Below are positions 1-10,800 of a stretch of DNA of 64,000 nt, piece after piece (position 1 is the stretch's first letter; every line of letters begins with the position of its first letter). Location: contig NC_079519.1 in NCBI RefSeq assembly GCF_000801105.2, positions 35,873,288-35,937,287 on the forward strand. Reading direction: 5' to 3'. The notes beneath the pieces are model-generated. The model searched no databases. It was given only the letters and a program-made list of their open reading frames with translations, and was not told where the DNA came from. Position numbers and translations under genes: made by a program. The DNA is from Raphanus sativus. Lineage: Eukaryota > Streptophyta > Magnoliopsida > Brassicales > Brassicaceae.

Positions 1-610
1 CGTAGTCGACCCAGACTTGCATCGGCTTACGGCTGATCAGAGTCAGGTTCTTGAACTGTCCCTTCTCGTCCCACCACCCGGCTAACGAGGTTCTCTCCGA
101 CTTCAAACTATTGATATCGATTCCAACATGGTTATCATCAGTGTCGTTAAACTCTGTACTCCGGATGGTGTCGAGCTCCACGGCGAAGACCTGGTTCGTG
201 TCGTTACCGTTGTTTGTGATGTTGAAGAGACCGATGTATTGGCTTGCCGTTGCGTAAGGAAGGCTAGGGTTAGGAGCGACGACGAAGGCGATGCCGTGAC
301 CGCTAAGTATTGGGATCTGAGAGTGAATAGCGAAAACAAAGGTTGTGGAGAACGAATAAACGGTGCCGTTTGGGGAGTCTTTGAACCGGATTGGTTTGGT
401 GTAGAAGGCGTGGCCGGTTTTCTGAACTGTGTAGTTGGTTAGCTTTAAGAGACCGTTTGGTGTGACGGTGGTGATCCCTTGGAGGGATAGGTCAGTGGGT
501 GGATTAAAGCCATCGTTGTAAGTGAAGTTGGTGCTTTGGGAAGTTGTTTCTTGGGATTGAAAGAGGAGGTTGAAGAAGAAGAAGAAGACGGTGAAGAGCT
601 TCAAGAACAT
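1..610 (-). CDS. L-type lectin-domain receptor kinase, clade IV type, 5' part only
   Basis: The minus-strand frame opens with ATG at 610-608 and stays open to the window edge (203 codons). A hydrophobic signal peptide of about 23 residues is followed by a legume-lectin (lectin_legB) domain. Visible landmarks are the GHGIAFVVAP strand, the SQYIGLFN strand, the FAVELDT strand and the DNHVGIDINS metal-site region, plus several N-x-T/S glycosylation sequons. From memory it most resembles Arabidopsis LECRK-IV.2 (AT3G53810, linked to pollen development). Family members are plasma-membrane receptors of about 650-680 residues with one transmembrane helix and a cytosolic Ser/Thr kinase, normally encoded without introns. 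Those parts lie outside the window, so kinase integrity cannot be judged. It is not an expected neighbour of the chromosome-1-like genes at the other end. Class confidence is high, exact orthology moderate. Confidence 0.9.
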   Translation of the reverse strand, partial: MFLKLFTVFFFFFNLLFQSQETTSQSTNFTYNDGFNPPTDLSLQGITTVTPNGLLKLTNYTVQKTGHAFYTKPIRFKDSPNGTVYSFSTTFVFAIHSQIPILSGHGIAFVVAPNPSLPYATASQYIGLFNITNNGNDTNQVFAVELDTIRSTEFNDTDDNHVGIDINSLKSERTSLAGWWDEKGQFKNLTLISRKPMQVWVDY

Positions 611-678
611 GGCTTCCTCTTTTTATCTGCTCTGTTTCTTGTTTGTTTTTTATTATCTTTGGATATTATTTGGGTTTA

Positions 679-685
679 TTATATA
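679..685 (-). promoter_or_regulatory. Candidate TATA box of the lectin receptor kinase gene
   Basis: On the minus strand the sequence reads TATATAA, about 70 bases upstream of the ATG at 610. Spacing and sequence fit a plant TATA box with a short 5' UTR. Inferred from position only. Confidence 0.45.
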
Positions 686-860
686 GAGTGGGTGAAGAAA
701 GAAAGATACTTGATGCTATTGGAGAGAGTGGGAAATTCTTTTTCTTTCTAGAAAAGAAAGTTTGTTGGTTCTTTGTGGGGACTGCTCTTGATTAAGAATA
801 TTAATCAAAGTAGGTGATTTATATATATCAGTAAAATTAATCAAAGTTGGATGAAACTTT

Positions 861-1689
861 AGTGTTCCATATTTTGAAATCCGACCCGGAACCGCGGTTG
901 AACCAGTAAACCCAGTAATCCGAATATAATTTGATTTGGGTTTTAGGAAAAACCATTATTTAAAAGCCCAGTAAAACCCACAAAAACTACTAAAACTCGG
1001 AAACCAACAATCGGTTGAACCACTGGTTAAACCAGTAAGTAATTTTTTTTTTCAATTATCTTATTAAAATTTGTTTTTATTCAAATTAAAAAGTAAGGTT
1101 TTCAGATTTTACTAATATATTTTTCTTCTACCGGATGCGACTATGTATCTCCCTTTTTAATATTTTTTTTTGTGAATTTATTTATTTGTTATTTTTCAAG
1201 ATTTTGATAAATATTTATGTCATTTAGAAAAATGAAATGGACATGATAGAGAAAACTAAAATTATTTAATGTGATTTGATGACTATTAGTTTATTTTTGT
1301 TATTGATAATCTATTATTACAGTTTAATATTTAACTATTTGTTTTTTTTCTATTTTATTTAAAGTTTAATTTTACACATTACTTATGAATTTCAAGTCTT
1401 GATATTTTTTTTATTAGATATCATAACTCCTAACTTATTATAAAAATTGTTAAATAATCTGAAATATTTTTGATATTTTGTATGTTTTAAAATAAAAATA
1501 ATAAAAGTTAATTGTTTTCTAAATATTTTTAAAACATAAAATATGTATTATACTTTTAATAGCTATTATATTATTATTTAATAAAATTAATTAACTTATT
1601 GACCCGCGGTTTAGCCAGGATCGACCCAATAACCCGATGACCCAGTAAATCATCCGGTTCAGTGTCTGGATCGGGTTTCAAAACATTGG
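861..1689. mobile_element. Diverged non-autonomous hAT-like element
   Basis: The ends carry inverted GC-rich tracts in AT-rich DNA. The left begins near AGTGTTCC and continues with CCGACCCGGAACCGCGGTTG. The right ends GGTTTCAAAACATTG. The same end sequences bound the cleaner copy at 59318-59794, which has an 8-bp target duplication. Here the duplication is not recognisable, and the left boundary is uncertain by a few bases. The interior is AT-rich with no coding frame. Confidence 0.5.
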
Positions 1690-2203
1690 TTCTATCCAAC
1701 TTCCAAGACTAAAGTTTAGTTTACCTCTTATTGAATTTTAAAATTTATTCTATTGAAATATGAACATGATCTGATAAATATTATGTTTAATTATGTATTT
1801 TTTTATTTAACTGATCATTCTATCAAATTAAATTAACATTAAACATAAATATGATTACAAAAAAAATCAAATATAAAAAATTAAGTTTTTCGAAAAAACT
1901 AAAACAAAAAAATATATCAGTTCTTTGTAGACTGTATCAGAATCTACAAGGTCGTCCCTGAGAATTCGAGGGCTATAGACAATTTAAGAAGGATTTTATA
2001 AATTTGGGGGCTGAATTTTTTTTATATAAATTGGGAACTTATTTATATATAATTTTTTAAAAAACAATTGGGGGTGTGAGGTGGATGTTTCATCCGGCTT
2101 GGCTCAGAGCCGGTCCTGAAAATCTAGTACTAGTTTTTAAATCAGCCATCTATCACGCTCATGATGCTGTAATCATAAGGATGTTTGTTTAGTTTATGGA
2201 AAA

Positions 2204-2252
2204 TATTAGGCACTAAAGCCTTTTTCAAAGAAAAAAAAAGTATTAGGCACTA
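2204..2252 (+). mobile_element. Ultra-short LINE 3'-end stub with target duplication
   Basis: The direct repeat TATTAGGCACTA occurs at 2204-2215 and 2241-2252. It encloses only 25 bases that end in an A-rich tail. The segment before the tail, GCCTTTTTCAAA, closely matches the 3' end of the LINE in this window (GCCTTTTTTCAAAA at 9170-9183). This is what an extremely 5'-truncated target-primed insertion would leave. Confidence 0.6.
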
Positions 2253-2473
2253 GCATTTCTCAACTAATACTTATGTATGGTGATCGAAGGTTCAACGTTA
2301 ACTATTACAGAATATCTTACCAAAACTAAATTCAGTATATTAAACAAAAAATTATTAAACTAGGATTTACTTGTTTTGAATTTGATGTTACGAAGAATCT
2401 CGTATAGTGATGTAAAACATAAAAAATATTAATGTATGATTATATAAAGAATGACATCAGAATTAAGCTAGCA

Positions 2474-2520
2474 TGTTACAAAGGAAGGTTTTTTTTGAAA
2501 CTGAGGCTGTTACGAAGGAA
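2474..2520 (-). mobile_element. Ultra-short retroposon stub (minus orientation)
   Basis: The direct repeat TGTTACRAAGGAA (one mismatch) at 2474-2486 and 2508-2520 encloses 21 bases. Read on the minus strand these end CAGTTTCAAAAAAAA, resembling the LINE tail TTTTTTCAAAA. Interpreted as a 5'-truncated retroposon. Confidence 0.5.
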
Positions 2521-3606
2521 AGTTGTTTTTTTTAATAAAAACTTTTCTTAAAGTTTCTGGAGTATAATTAAGTAAATCCTAGTTTAATAATTTCATTTGG
2601 TCTTGGGTAAACTTTACTGATCACGGGCTCACGGTCGTCTAATATGCCAAATACAGCGAGCTTCTCGTCGACATTTCCAAAAGTTGTAATGTGATAAGAG
2701 TCAAAGAGATATTGGAACACACGTAGTTAATTGAGCAGACAAAGTCCTCTGGCAAAATATTTCCTCTCAAATATTTATGTGGATACAGAACTTAGTGTTC
2801 TCAAAATTCTTGCCGACGACATAACTCCTCTTGTTTTTTTTTGTTAAATGAAACAAATATATTATTGTAGAGGATAAACGAAATAGTTTTAACTTTGAAT
2901 GCATGTGATACTTATACGAATCTGTAAACATTTATACGTACGTCAAGTTCAACGTTTAGTTTTAGAAGGTTTTATAATAGTGCTATGCTATAAAGTTATA
3001 ACTTTTTGACAATTGGTAATCAGTTATGATTATGTGGCCCTTATAAACTAAAATAATCATGTATTGATAACCCTTTTCCTAGTATTGTTTAAAAATCATG
3101 GTAACCATGTGAACTTCTTCTTTTATTACTTCTACCGCTTCAAAATATATTATGTATCGAAGAGTTCTTGATATTTGAAAATACATAATATTTTAATACT
3201 TTTAAATTAATTTTAGTTTTATTGAATTTTTTTTGACCAATAATGTTTTCGTAGTTTTTTTTGATGATTGATTGAATTAGTTTTATTCTGATATTTTTAA
3301 TGACTTTTTGGGTAAATGTATATGTTTTAGTTTTTGTGCATCGATTCAAAACATCAAAAATGGAAGAAGTATAATAAGAAGGGTGCGATTACAAAACGGT
3401 TATTTATAACGCTTAAAAAGTCAGTCTCTCTCTGACACGTTTACCAATGCAGAATAGTTGGGCCGCTCCTGGCCGTATGTCCGTCGTGAAACCAGCGTCG
3501 CCTGCCTCCGGTGACCCCATCCTGCCTCCGCCTCACCCCCTGACCCCCAGACCCATCTTCCAACCTTTCCCCCATCCAATTCCCTCCCCTCTCAGCCTCT
3601 CCACCC

Positions 3607-5462
3607 ATGTCCCGCTCTGAACTTCGTCGTGCTCTTATCTCCAAACCTACTGTTGATACTGTCATGGTCCAGGCTGATTCTCAGTCTCGGGATGTAGTGT
3701 CTCCTTCTACTACTCAGATCTTTACTTCTGAAACCACATCAACTGAGATTAGATCTCAAACAACTGTTCCTGCTACAGGAAACCCTAACACTGTCTCAGT
3801 TGATGAGGCATCAGAAACTATCCAAAACTCCCTAAAGGTTCTTCCTCCTAGAAACAGCTCCCCCTCTTAACAAACAAAGCCTCCAAACCCTCCACCTCCG
3901 CCCCCATAACTGCCCCTTTAAACCCTGATACCGCTCCTGCTCCTGCTCCTCCGTTAGCTACCACAAAAATACCTAACCAGTCAACCCCCTCCCCTCCCCA
4001 ACCTCACTCTGCCCCTACTCTTGCTGAAAAACTAAGAGTCAAAGGAGATAAGACCCTTTCTCGGCTTGCTCCTGTTCAATTCACTGATAAAGGAATACCT
4101 AGAGTGCTCATTCCAGACTCTGTGTTTGAAGAAGGTGCTAATCTCCATAAAGACTTCATTATCTGTTATTTCAATGGGCGACCTCCTCCCTTTCTCCAAA
4201 TCCAAAGTGTCCTGAATTATATGTGGGGAAAAGGGCGAAGATTAGAAATCCACAACAATCCTCGTCAAAGATCGGCTCTAGTGAGGATTCCTAGTGAATT
4301 TCTAAGACAGAAAATACTAGAAAAAAATATCTGGTATGTAGGTGATTCAATGTTCCATACCGCTCAGTGGTCGTCGGTTCACTCGTCTGCTACTCCCTCG
4401 CTAAGCTCCATCAGAATTTGGGCTCATCTCACAGATGTGCCACTGGACCTGCGTCATCAGAAAGGTCTCAGTTTAGTAGCAGGTCTTGTGGGTGACCCTA
4501 AAGAGACTGACGATTTCACTCTAAATCTAGTCAGTCTCACTCTCTCGCATGTGAAGGTGGAAGTTGATCTCACAAAGCCGCTTCCTGATGTTGTAGAGTT
4601 TCAAAGGCAAAGTGGCGAGGTGGTTGAGGTGAAAGTGTCCTATCCTTGGCTCCCACCAACATGCTCACACTGTAAAGAACTTGGGCATGTAATGAGAAAC
4701 TGCCTCCATTACACTCCGCCATTGCCAGCAGCAGCTGCTTCTTCTACAGACAAAGCTCAGAAATCAAAACAAAACTCCAAAGTCAACCCGACTCCAAAGA
4801 AACTCCAGCCAGGAACATCAAAAAATAAACACTATGTGGCTGTTAAGAAGAACTTACCTCCTGTATTGACTGCTCCTGATCAAACCACTACCCTCCAGAA
4901 TGTAATCCCTGTCTCCTCTTCTCCTTCAAAAACTACTGTTTCTCTCCCTTCCAGCCCCATAACCACTAAAGCACCCAGACCCCTTTTTTCTGACCAAAAC
5001 ACAGACCAATCGACCCACAAAAGTCCTTCTGACAAGCCTCATAGACCCTCCCTCAAGCGCTCTCGTTCATCCCCTGTTCTCTCCCCTCCCACCCACCCTC
5101 AGTTGATTTATAAATCTTCCACCCCAACTCCTCCTATACCCCTTTTGTTTCCTGAAATTAGTACTCTTCAGTACTTAAATCACTCCCCCTTTTTAAGCCC
5201 CTCTCTTTCTAACCCTTTTTTGCCACTTCTTTTGGATTCCTCTCTCCAGTCTTCTGGAGACCCCCTTCATCTTCCCAATGAGCGCAAGCTCTTTTTTTGG
5301 AATCTCCGTGGATTAAATCTCCCGGAGAAGCATAGGCCTTTTTCGGATTGGCTCAAAAGCCATAAACCCATTTTTTGGAGCGCTGCTCGAAACACATATC
5401 AAGGAACCAAATCTTGCCCAGTTAATGTCCACTTTATGCAGAGGTTGGCATTACTTCTCTAA
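3607..5462 (+). pseudogene. LINE ORF1: DUF4283 plus CCHC zinc knuckle, frameshifted
   Basis: The reading starts at 3607 and runs to a stop at 3868-3870. The similarity continues in another frame through 4104-5462, so a single-base indel lies around 3850-3870. Nucleic-acid-binding features are a DUF4283-type domain (about 4104-4600) and a CX2CX4HX4C knuckle near 4665-4710 (CSHCKELGHVMRNC), followed by a Pro/Ser-rich linker. The same frame then enters the first endonuclease strand (FFWNLRGLN, near 5300). It loses the endonuclease frame at a run of six T at 5371-5376, beyond which the alternative frame carries the correct sequence. ORF1 protein coats the element RNA in related LINEs. This copy cannot make the intact product unless the indels are sequencing errors. 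Confidence 0.8.
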
Positions 5463-8400
5463 CCACTTGTCGGATGAGGATGGCAGGATCGTGCTGATTT
5501 GGAAAGACCCTGTCAAAGTTCAAATTTTATCTCAATCAAGACAGATGATGACTTGTGAAATACAATTCCCTAGGCGTACCCCTATCACCTATTCAGCTAT
5601 CTACGCTTCAAATGTTGCAGAGGAAAGAACAGAGCTATGGGTGGAGTTGATAAACCTACATACCTCTCTTGCGCTTGACTCTAAACCATGGATGATAGGT
5701 GGAGATTTCAACCAGATTCTCCTCCCCTATGAGCACTCAGCGTTTAACTACCTCACCCATGCTCCACCGATGTACCAATTCCGTGATGTCCTTCTGCAGT
5801 TAGGAGCTTTTGATCTGAGATTTCAAGGGCCCATTCATACTTGGTCGAATAAGCGGGATATAGCTCCGGTGGCAAAGAAATTGGACCGTTGCCTTATCAA
5901 TAGTGAGGTCATAGCCACTTTTCCCAATGCCTCTGCTATGTTTCTCCCCCCAGCCCCCTCTGACCATGCCCCTTGCTTAATTGACCTTGCCTTTCAACTA
6001 CCCCAAGCCGGTACCCAGCCATACAAATTCCTAAACTACTTAACCAAACATCCGGGGTTCCTGGAGGCTGTGAGTGTTGCTTGGTCTCATGCCGGGAATA
6101 TGTCTGCCAACCTAACTGCTCTGTGCTGGAAGTTGAAAAACATAAAGAGAAGCTTAAAAATTTTTAATCAAGAGAATTTTTCTGATATTCAAAAGAGAGT
6201 AAGAGAGACTTACGGTTTGTTACAACTTGCGCAGGTACAAGCTCTTACAAATCCAACTCCTGAAACCTTTGCAGCAGAAAAACAACTCAATCAGAAATGG
6301 CAGTTCTTAAGGCAAATTGAAGAGTGTTACTTCAAACAGAAGTCGAGGATTAACTGGCTACTAGAAGGGGACTTCAACACTACCTTCTTCCATCGGGTTT
6401 GTCAGACAAGAGCAAGTTACAATGCCATCCGTTCCTTCCTCCTTCTCTCTGGAATAATCATCACAGACCCAATGGAGATGAGTCAACACGCAATTACCCA
6501 CTTTCAGAATGTTCTAGGACCAGACTCCCTACCACAACTTTGGCCTACTCCGACAGAATGGTTCCAGAGCCTCTCACCTTTTCAATGTTCCCACCAGCAG
6601 AGAGACAAGATTCTTATGATGCCCACATCAGAGGAGATTACGAAGTTGATGTTTTCACTGAATCCTAACAAAGCCCCTGGCCCCGATGGACTGACATCGG
6701 CGTTCTTCAAAGCTGCATGGTCGTTGGTTGGAAATGAGTGCATCAACTCGATCCAAGATTTCTTCAACTCCAGCTTCCTGCCAAAGACAACAAACTCAAC
6801 TATTCTTACACTTGTTCCGAAATTCCCTGGAGCGTCTAGAATCTCAGAGTATAGGCCAATCTCTTGCCTTAATACTATCTACAAGGTCATTTCGAGATTG
6901 CTAGTAACGAAACTCAAGCCACTACTCAAAGACCTCATCGTGCCAAATCAAACTGCATTCGTGGAGGGAAGACTCTTGGTGGAAAACACAGTCTTAGCAA
7001 GTGAGATAGTTAATGGTTACCACAAGAACAAGGGCTCAAAGAAAATTACCATTAAGGTCGATATCGCCAAGGCGTTTGACACGCTCTCTTGGGATTTCCT
7101 CCTCTCGGCGCTTGAAAGTCTATGTCTCCCCTCCGAATATACTCGCCTCCTCAAGTCCTGCATATGCACAACGTCATTCATGGTGGGCTACAATGGGACT
7201 GTAAATGGGTTTTTTAAAGGGAAAAGAGGTCTAAGGCAGGGAGATCCCCTCTCCCCCTACTTGTTTGTAATTGCCATGAATTATCTATCTCTGATGCTAG
7301 ACAAGGAGGCCAGGGAAGGAAGTCTATCTTACCATCATCATTGCAGGAAGACAAGGTTAACCCACCTCTCGTTTGCGGACGACCTTCTGATCTTCTTAGA
7401 TGGGGAAATTGAATCGGTCCAAAGAGTGCTTCAGATTCTCCACGAGTTTGAGAAACGGTCTGGTCTTGCGGTAAGCATGCAGAAGACAAGCTTCTTTGCA
7501 TCGGGTCTCTCTGTCGAGGAAGTCGCGGCAATTCAGGTTTCCACTGGCATGCAATGCGGGTCTCTGCCAATGAGATACTTGGGTGTTCCCCTCTGCACGA
7601 AGAAGCTCAACATTCAGAACTGTGAACCTCTCCTGCAACAGATCAAAAAACGCTTCTCCTCTTGGTCTGCAAAAGCCCTCTCCTTTGCGGGTCGTTTACT
7701 GCTCATAAAAACTGTCATTGCAGGAGTCTCCACTTTTTGGTGCTCTTCATTTATTTTGCCGAAAGCCTGCATCAATAAGATCAACTCTTTATGTAACTTA
7801 TTCTTGTGGAAAGGCAAGAGTGAGGGAACATATAATGCAAGGGTGGGTTGGGAAACAGTAACTCTTACCAAGGATCAAGGAGGCCTAGGAGTGAAAGATC
7901 TTCACAAATGGAACATGGCGTGCATCTTGAAGCTCATCTGGATGCTCTTCTTTCGACCTGATTCAGTTTGGGTTAGTTGGTTCAAGGAAGTCATTTTGAA
8001 TGGAGATGTGAGTAATTATTGGACGGTACGAACGAACTCTTCTTACTCGTGGATGGTTAACAAGTTGATAAAAGCGAGGGAGCTAGTATATCCTCTTCTT
8101 AGAAGACGCCTGGGAGATGGAGCGACAACATACTTTTGGGAGGATAATTGGTCGCCGTTTGGTAGCCTAAGTCTGTTCTTAAATGCAAGATCCTCTAGAC
8201 TTGGCATCCCTCAGACGGCGACAATTGCTTCCCTCTACTCTAACGGACGGTGGCGCCTTCCACCGGCTCGAACGGAGGATCAACTAGCTCTGCAGATTCA
8301 TCTCACAACTATTACATTGGAGGAAAGAGAGGACTATTATGAGTGGGAAGTGGAGGGAAGATTCCGAAGTAAGTACAGCATGGGAGAGATTTACACTTAC

Positions 8401-8928
8401 CTGAAAGGACCACACCAAACGGTCTCATGGTCGAAGGTGGTTTGGTCTTCTTATGGGATCCCGCGACAAAGTTTCTTAATGTGGCTTGTGCTACTTGACC
8501 GATGTCCTACAAAGAATAGATTGATCAGTTGGGGGATTCAAGTGAACCCAAATTGTCTCCTCTGCAACAATTATCATGAGAGTAGGGATCATCTATTTTT
8601 TGGATGTACTTACTCTTTTCAAATATGGAGAGTGATCGCAGGAAGGTGTCAACTACAAGCCATGACCGACTGGGACTCAACACTGCTGCAACTAGAAACG
8701 CTGGGGAGGAATAAAGATCTAAAGCGACTCACGATCTTAGCGGCTCAAGCCACGATCTACTGGATATGGCGAGAGAGAAACTTGCGGCTCCACCAACAAA
8801 CCTTCAAAACATCTGACGCCATTGTTTCCACCATCGCCAAGCAGATAACAAATCGCCTTCAAAGCATCCGACTCCAGAACCCGAGAGCTTCTTCTGCAAT
8901 GACACAACTATGGTTTCTTCATTCTTGA
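5425..8928 (+). CDS. LINE ORF2: endonuclease, reverse transcriptase, zf-RVT
   Basis: This is a long open frame of 1167 residues. The endonuclease part shows GGDFNQIL (about residue 92) and SDHAPC (about 180), typical catalytic segments of the exonuclease-endonuclease-phosphatase fold. The reverse transcriptase contains KAPGPDG (about 415), KVDIAKAFD, GLRQGDPLSP and the catalytic FADD (about 650), the usual plant LINE form of the YxDD box. A C-terminal zf-RVT region has CLLCNNYHESRDHLFFGC. The protein nicks target DNA and primes reverse transcription at the nick. The N-terminal endonuclease strand lies upstream in the shifted frame, so the true start is before 5425 and this ORF is the main body of a broken polyprotein. 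No RNase H domain is fused at its end. Confidence 0.9.
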   Translation: MSTLCRGWHYFSNHLSDEDGRIVLIWKDPVKVQILSQSRQMMTCEIQFPRRTPITYSAIYASNVAEERTELWVELINLHTSLALDSKPWMIGGDFNQILLPYEHSAFNYLTHAPPMYQFRDVLLQLGAFDLRFQGPIHTWSNKRDIAPVAKKLDRCLINSEVIATFPNASAMFLPPAPSDHAPCLIDLAFQLPQAGTQPYKFLNYLTKHPGFLEAVSVAWSHAGNMSANLTALCWKLKNIKRSLKIFNQENFSDIQKRVRETYGLLQLAQVQALTNPTPETFAAEKQLNQKWQFLRQIEECYFKQKSRINWLLEGDFNTTFFHRVCQTRASYNAIRSFLLLSGIIITDPMEMSQHAITHFQNVLGPDSLPQLWPTPTEWFQSLSPFQCSHQQRDKILMMPTSEEITKLMFSLNPNKAPGPDGLTSAFFKAAWSLVGNECINSIQDFFNSSFLPKTTNSTILTLVPKFPGASRISEYRPISCLNTIYKVISRLLVTKLKPLLKDLIVPNQTAFVEGRLLVENTVLASEIVNGYHKNKGSKKITIKVDIAKAFDTLSWDFLLSALESLCLPSEYTRLLKSCICTTSFMVGYNGTVNGFFKGKRGLRQGDPLSPYLFVIAMNYLSLMLDKEAREGSLSYHHHCRKTRLTHLSFADDLLIFLDGEIESVQRVLQILHEFEKRSGLAVSMQKTSFFASGLSVEEVAAIQVSTGMQCGSLPMRYLGVPLCTKKLNIQNCEPLLQQIKKRFSSWSAKALSFAGRLLLIKTVIAGVSTFWCSSFILPKACINKINSLCNLFLWKGKSEGTYNARVGWETVTLTKDQGGLGVKDLHKWNMACILKLIWMLFFRPDSVWVSWFKEVILNGDVSNYWTVRTNSSYSWMVNKLIKARELVYPLLRRRLGDGATTYFWEDNWSPFGSLSLFLNARSSRLGIPQTATIASLYSNGRWRLPPARTEDQLALQIHLTTITLEEREDYYEWEVEGRFRSKYSMGEIYTYLKGPHQTVSWSKVVWSSYGIPRQSFLMWLVLLDRCPTKNRLISWGIQVNPNCLLCNNYHESRDHLFFGCTYSFQIWRVIAGRCQLQAMTDWDSTLLQLETLGRNKDLKRLTILAAQATIYWIWRERNLRLHQQTFKTSDAIVSTIAKQITNRLQSIRLQNPRASSAMTQLWFLHS

Positions 8929-9245
8929 GCAAACTGGCGATCATCTGTTTTTTTTTCATTCTTGAGCAAACTGGCGGAAAAACCAAAGTGATCATCCTAC
9001 CGACTAAGAACAACCGACTCTCTGTTTTCCTCCTCTAATTTCATTAAGTGGGCTAACTAGGTTCTAATGATATGTGTTTGTGTATTAAATTTCTGGGCCT
9101 GAGCCCAAAACATTCTGGCCAAGGTCTGTGTAATGTTTTTTCTTTCTTTTTGCAATTTAAATATGAATGCCTTTTTTCAAAAAAAAAAAAAAAAATAATA
9201 AGAAGGGTGTAACATTTTACCTTTATCCTGAATAATAATGATAAA

Positions 9246-10579
9246 CTAGATTGTAACCCGCACGTCCGTGCGGATATATATATTTTAGATATTAAAATTG
9301 GCAGTTTAATGATAATTTTTGGAGTTTGGTGTATATCCACATCAGTTTTGGGTTCGAATTCTCCTGGAAATCAAATTATCACTATACGATCCGTTTAGAT
9401 TTGAAATTCGACCCAAGTAGTTAACATGGTGGGCTGTAACAGACATTTGATCCATTCTTTTGTATTAGTTGGAAGATATTCAAATTTGGGTTAGCCAAGT
9501 GTGTGATAGTCAATCTACTCAGTAACATTAAGTGCGTTCTTCAAGACTGATTGAATCAGCCGATAGAATATATCAAAAATATATAATTTTAGATATTATC
9601 GTAAATTTTTAAAATATATGATTTACAATTTGGTGTTACATATTATATAATTTTAAAATCTTATTATTTACATTTTTACTCTATATTATTAATATATAGT
9701 AATTTGTTCATACATTTTACCTTGTTATTAATTACTACTACATATTAATATTATTTTGAATACAATAGAATAAATTCATATATTAAAAGTTATTAAATGT
9801 TACCACATATTTTTTTGTGTTTCATTATAAAAAAATATATTTTAGCACATATAACTTTATCTTTTGCAAAATTTTGGACTATTATCATTTTGAGTTTGCA
9901 ATCTTTATTTTGAAATTTGTATATTTGGTCGGGAGAAATTTGGGAAATAATACAACTATTTTTGAATTTGAAAAATTATATGATTTTTGATTTTTTGTTA
10001 CTAAATTATATATTTTGGATTTTGGTAAGATTTTTTAAATTTTTCTCAACATATTTTTCATAACTAAGAAATTAAAATTTTATAGTTAAAACTTATTTTT
10101 ATTAATATATTTAAGGAATTATTAAATTTCTAATAGTATATTTTATTAATAACATATGAGTTAAAGATTTTATATACTACTATAGTTTGTATATAATCAT
10201 TATAAATAATATATTCTCGTGAGTTTTGAAATAAATAAAAAAATAATATATAGTTGTAGATATACAGTTAAACATATGCTAAGAATTTTATATTTATACA
10301 AAATATATTACGTATATGGTTTAATATACACCCTTCCATCTAGAATCATTGTATACTATAATTAGTCGTGCATTGATAAGGTCCAGTTGCAATTTAATGG
10401 CTTTGGTTTAGTAGATGAAGCGCTGGTTTAGTGTTATGACACTACACGGTTTAGTTTAAGTAAGTTTATGATATTTATATAAGTAACATTTAATTAGACT
10501 GTAACATTTTTGAAAAGAGTCTAAAATTTAAATGATAACTTAAAACAGTAGATAAAAAATAGGACCTTAAATTAATAGA
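9246..10579 (-). mobile_element. Non-autonomous Helitron (family H-a, copy 1)
   Basis: On the minus strand the element begins TCTATTAATTTAAGG near 10579 and ends CTAG at 9246. A GC hairpin (CCGCACG/CGTGCGG, 9258-9273) stands about 10 bases before the terminus. The flanking bases are A and T, the normal Helitron insertion site. The start region matches the copies at 41120 and 57772-58611. There is no Rep/helicase coding sequence. The 5' end could be five bases further out because the terminal motif is repeated. Confidence 0.7.
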
Positions 10580-10668
10580 TTAGATTAGGTGGGAAGGAAA
10601 TGACAATAATGGCAGATTGGGACCCTCGTGAAAAATGCCATAACTAGTCAAAATTCATGGACTAGAAA

Positions 10669-10720
10669 GGGATCCACCATTTGACCAAAAAAAAAAAAAA
10701 AAAAAAAGGGATCCACCATT
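10669..10720 (+). mobile_element. Ultra-short retroposon stub with A-tail
   Basis: The direct repeat GGGATCCACCATT (10669-10681 and 10708-10720) encloses 26 bases consisting of TGACC followed by a run of A. The same TTTGACCAAAA end recurs 90 bases downstream, so both probably derive from one retroposon family's 3' end. Confidence 0.55.
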
Positions 10721-10763
10721 ATCTTGGAAGCTTTTGAGTTTTGACACTATTATCGTTGGTTTT

Positions 10764-10800
10764 GAAGGGACCAAGCTTTGACCAAAAAAAGAAGGGACCA
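10764..10800 (+). mobile_element. Ultra-short retroposon stub with A-tail
   Basis: The direct repeat GAAGGGACCA (10764-10773 and 10791-10800) encloses 17 bases, AGCTTTGACCAAAAAAA. The tail matches the neighbouring stub at 10682-10707. Interpreted as a severely 5'-truncated insertion. Confidence 0.5.

Larger units (their letters stand above)
1690..3370. other. Intergenic, AT-rich, no gene recognised
   Basis: I find no convincing reading frame or RNA gene. The stretch holds a short GC-richer patch near 1950-2110, which may be a decayed transposon, and two very short retroposon-like insertions listed separately (2204-2252 and 2474-2520). Confidence 0.5.
3371..9209 (+). mobile_element. Plant L1-type LINE retrotransposon with 15-bp target duplication
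   Basis: The perfect direct repeat ATAATAAGAAGGGTG lies at 3371-3385 and 9195-9209. The element between (3386-9194) ends in a poly(A) tail from about 9179 and encodes, in order, a DUF4283/CCHC ORF1, an apurinic endonuclease, a reverse transcriptase and a zf-RVT domain. This is the classic structure left by target-primed reverse transcription. The perfect duplication and nearly open frames suggest a fairly recent insertion. The 5' UTR (3386-3606) is unusually GC-rich for this region. A 22-base segment is repeated in the 3' UTR (about 8918-8939 and 8956-8977). Confidence 0.95.

Noticed and set aside
128..442. Open frame on the plus strand over the lectin domain
   Set aside because: Shadow of the minus-strand lectin receptor kinase frame, which has a signal peptide and recognisable lectin motifs.
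3441..3665. Minus-strand frame in the LINE 5' UTR
   Set aside because: Low-complexity Arg/Gly-rich translation of GC-rich leader; no homology seen.
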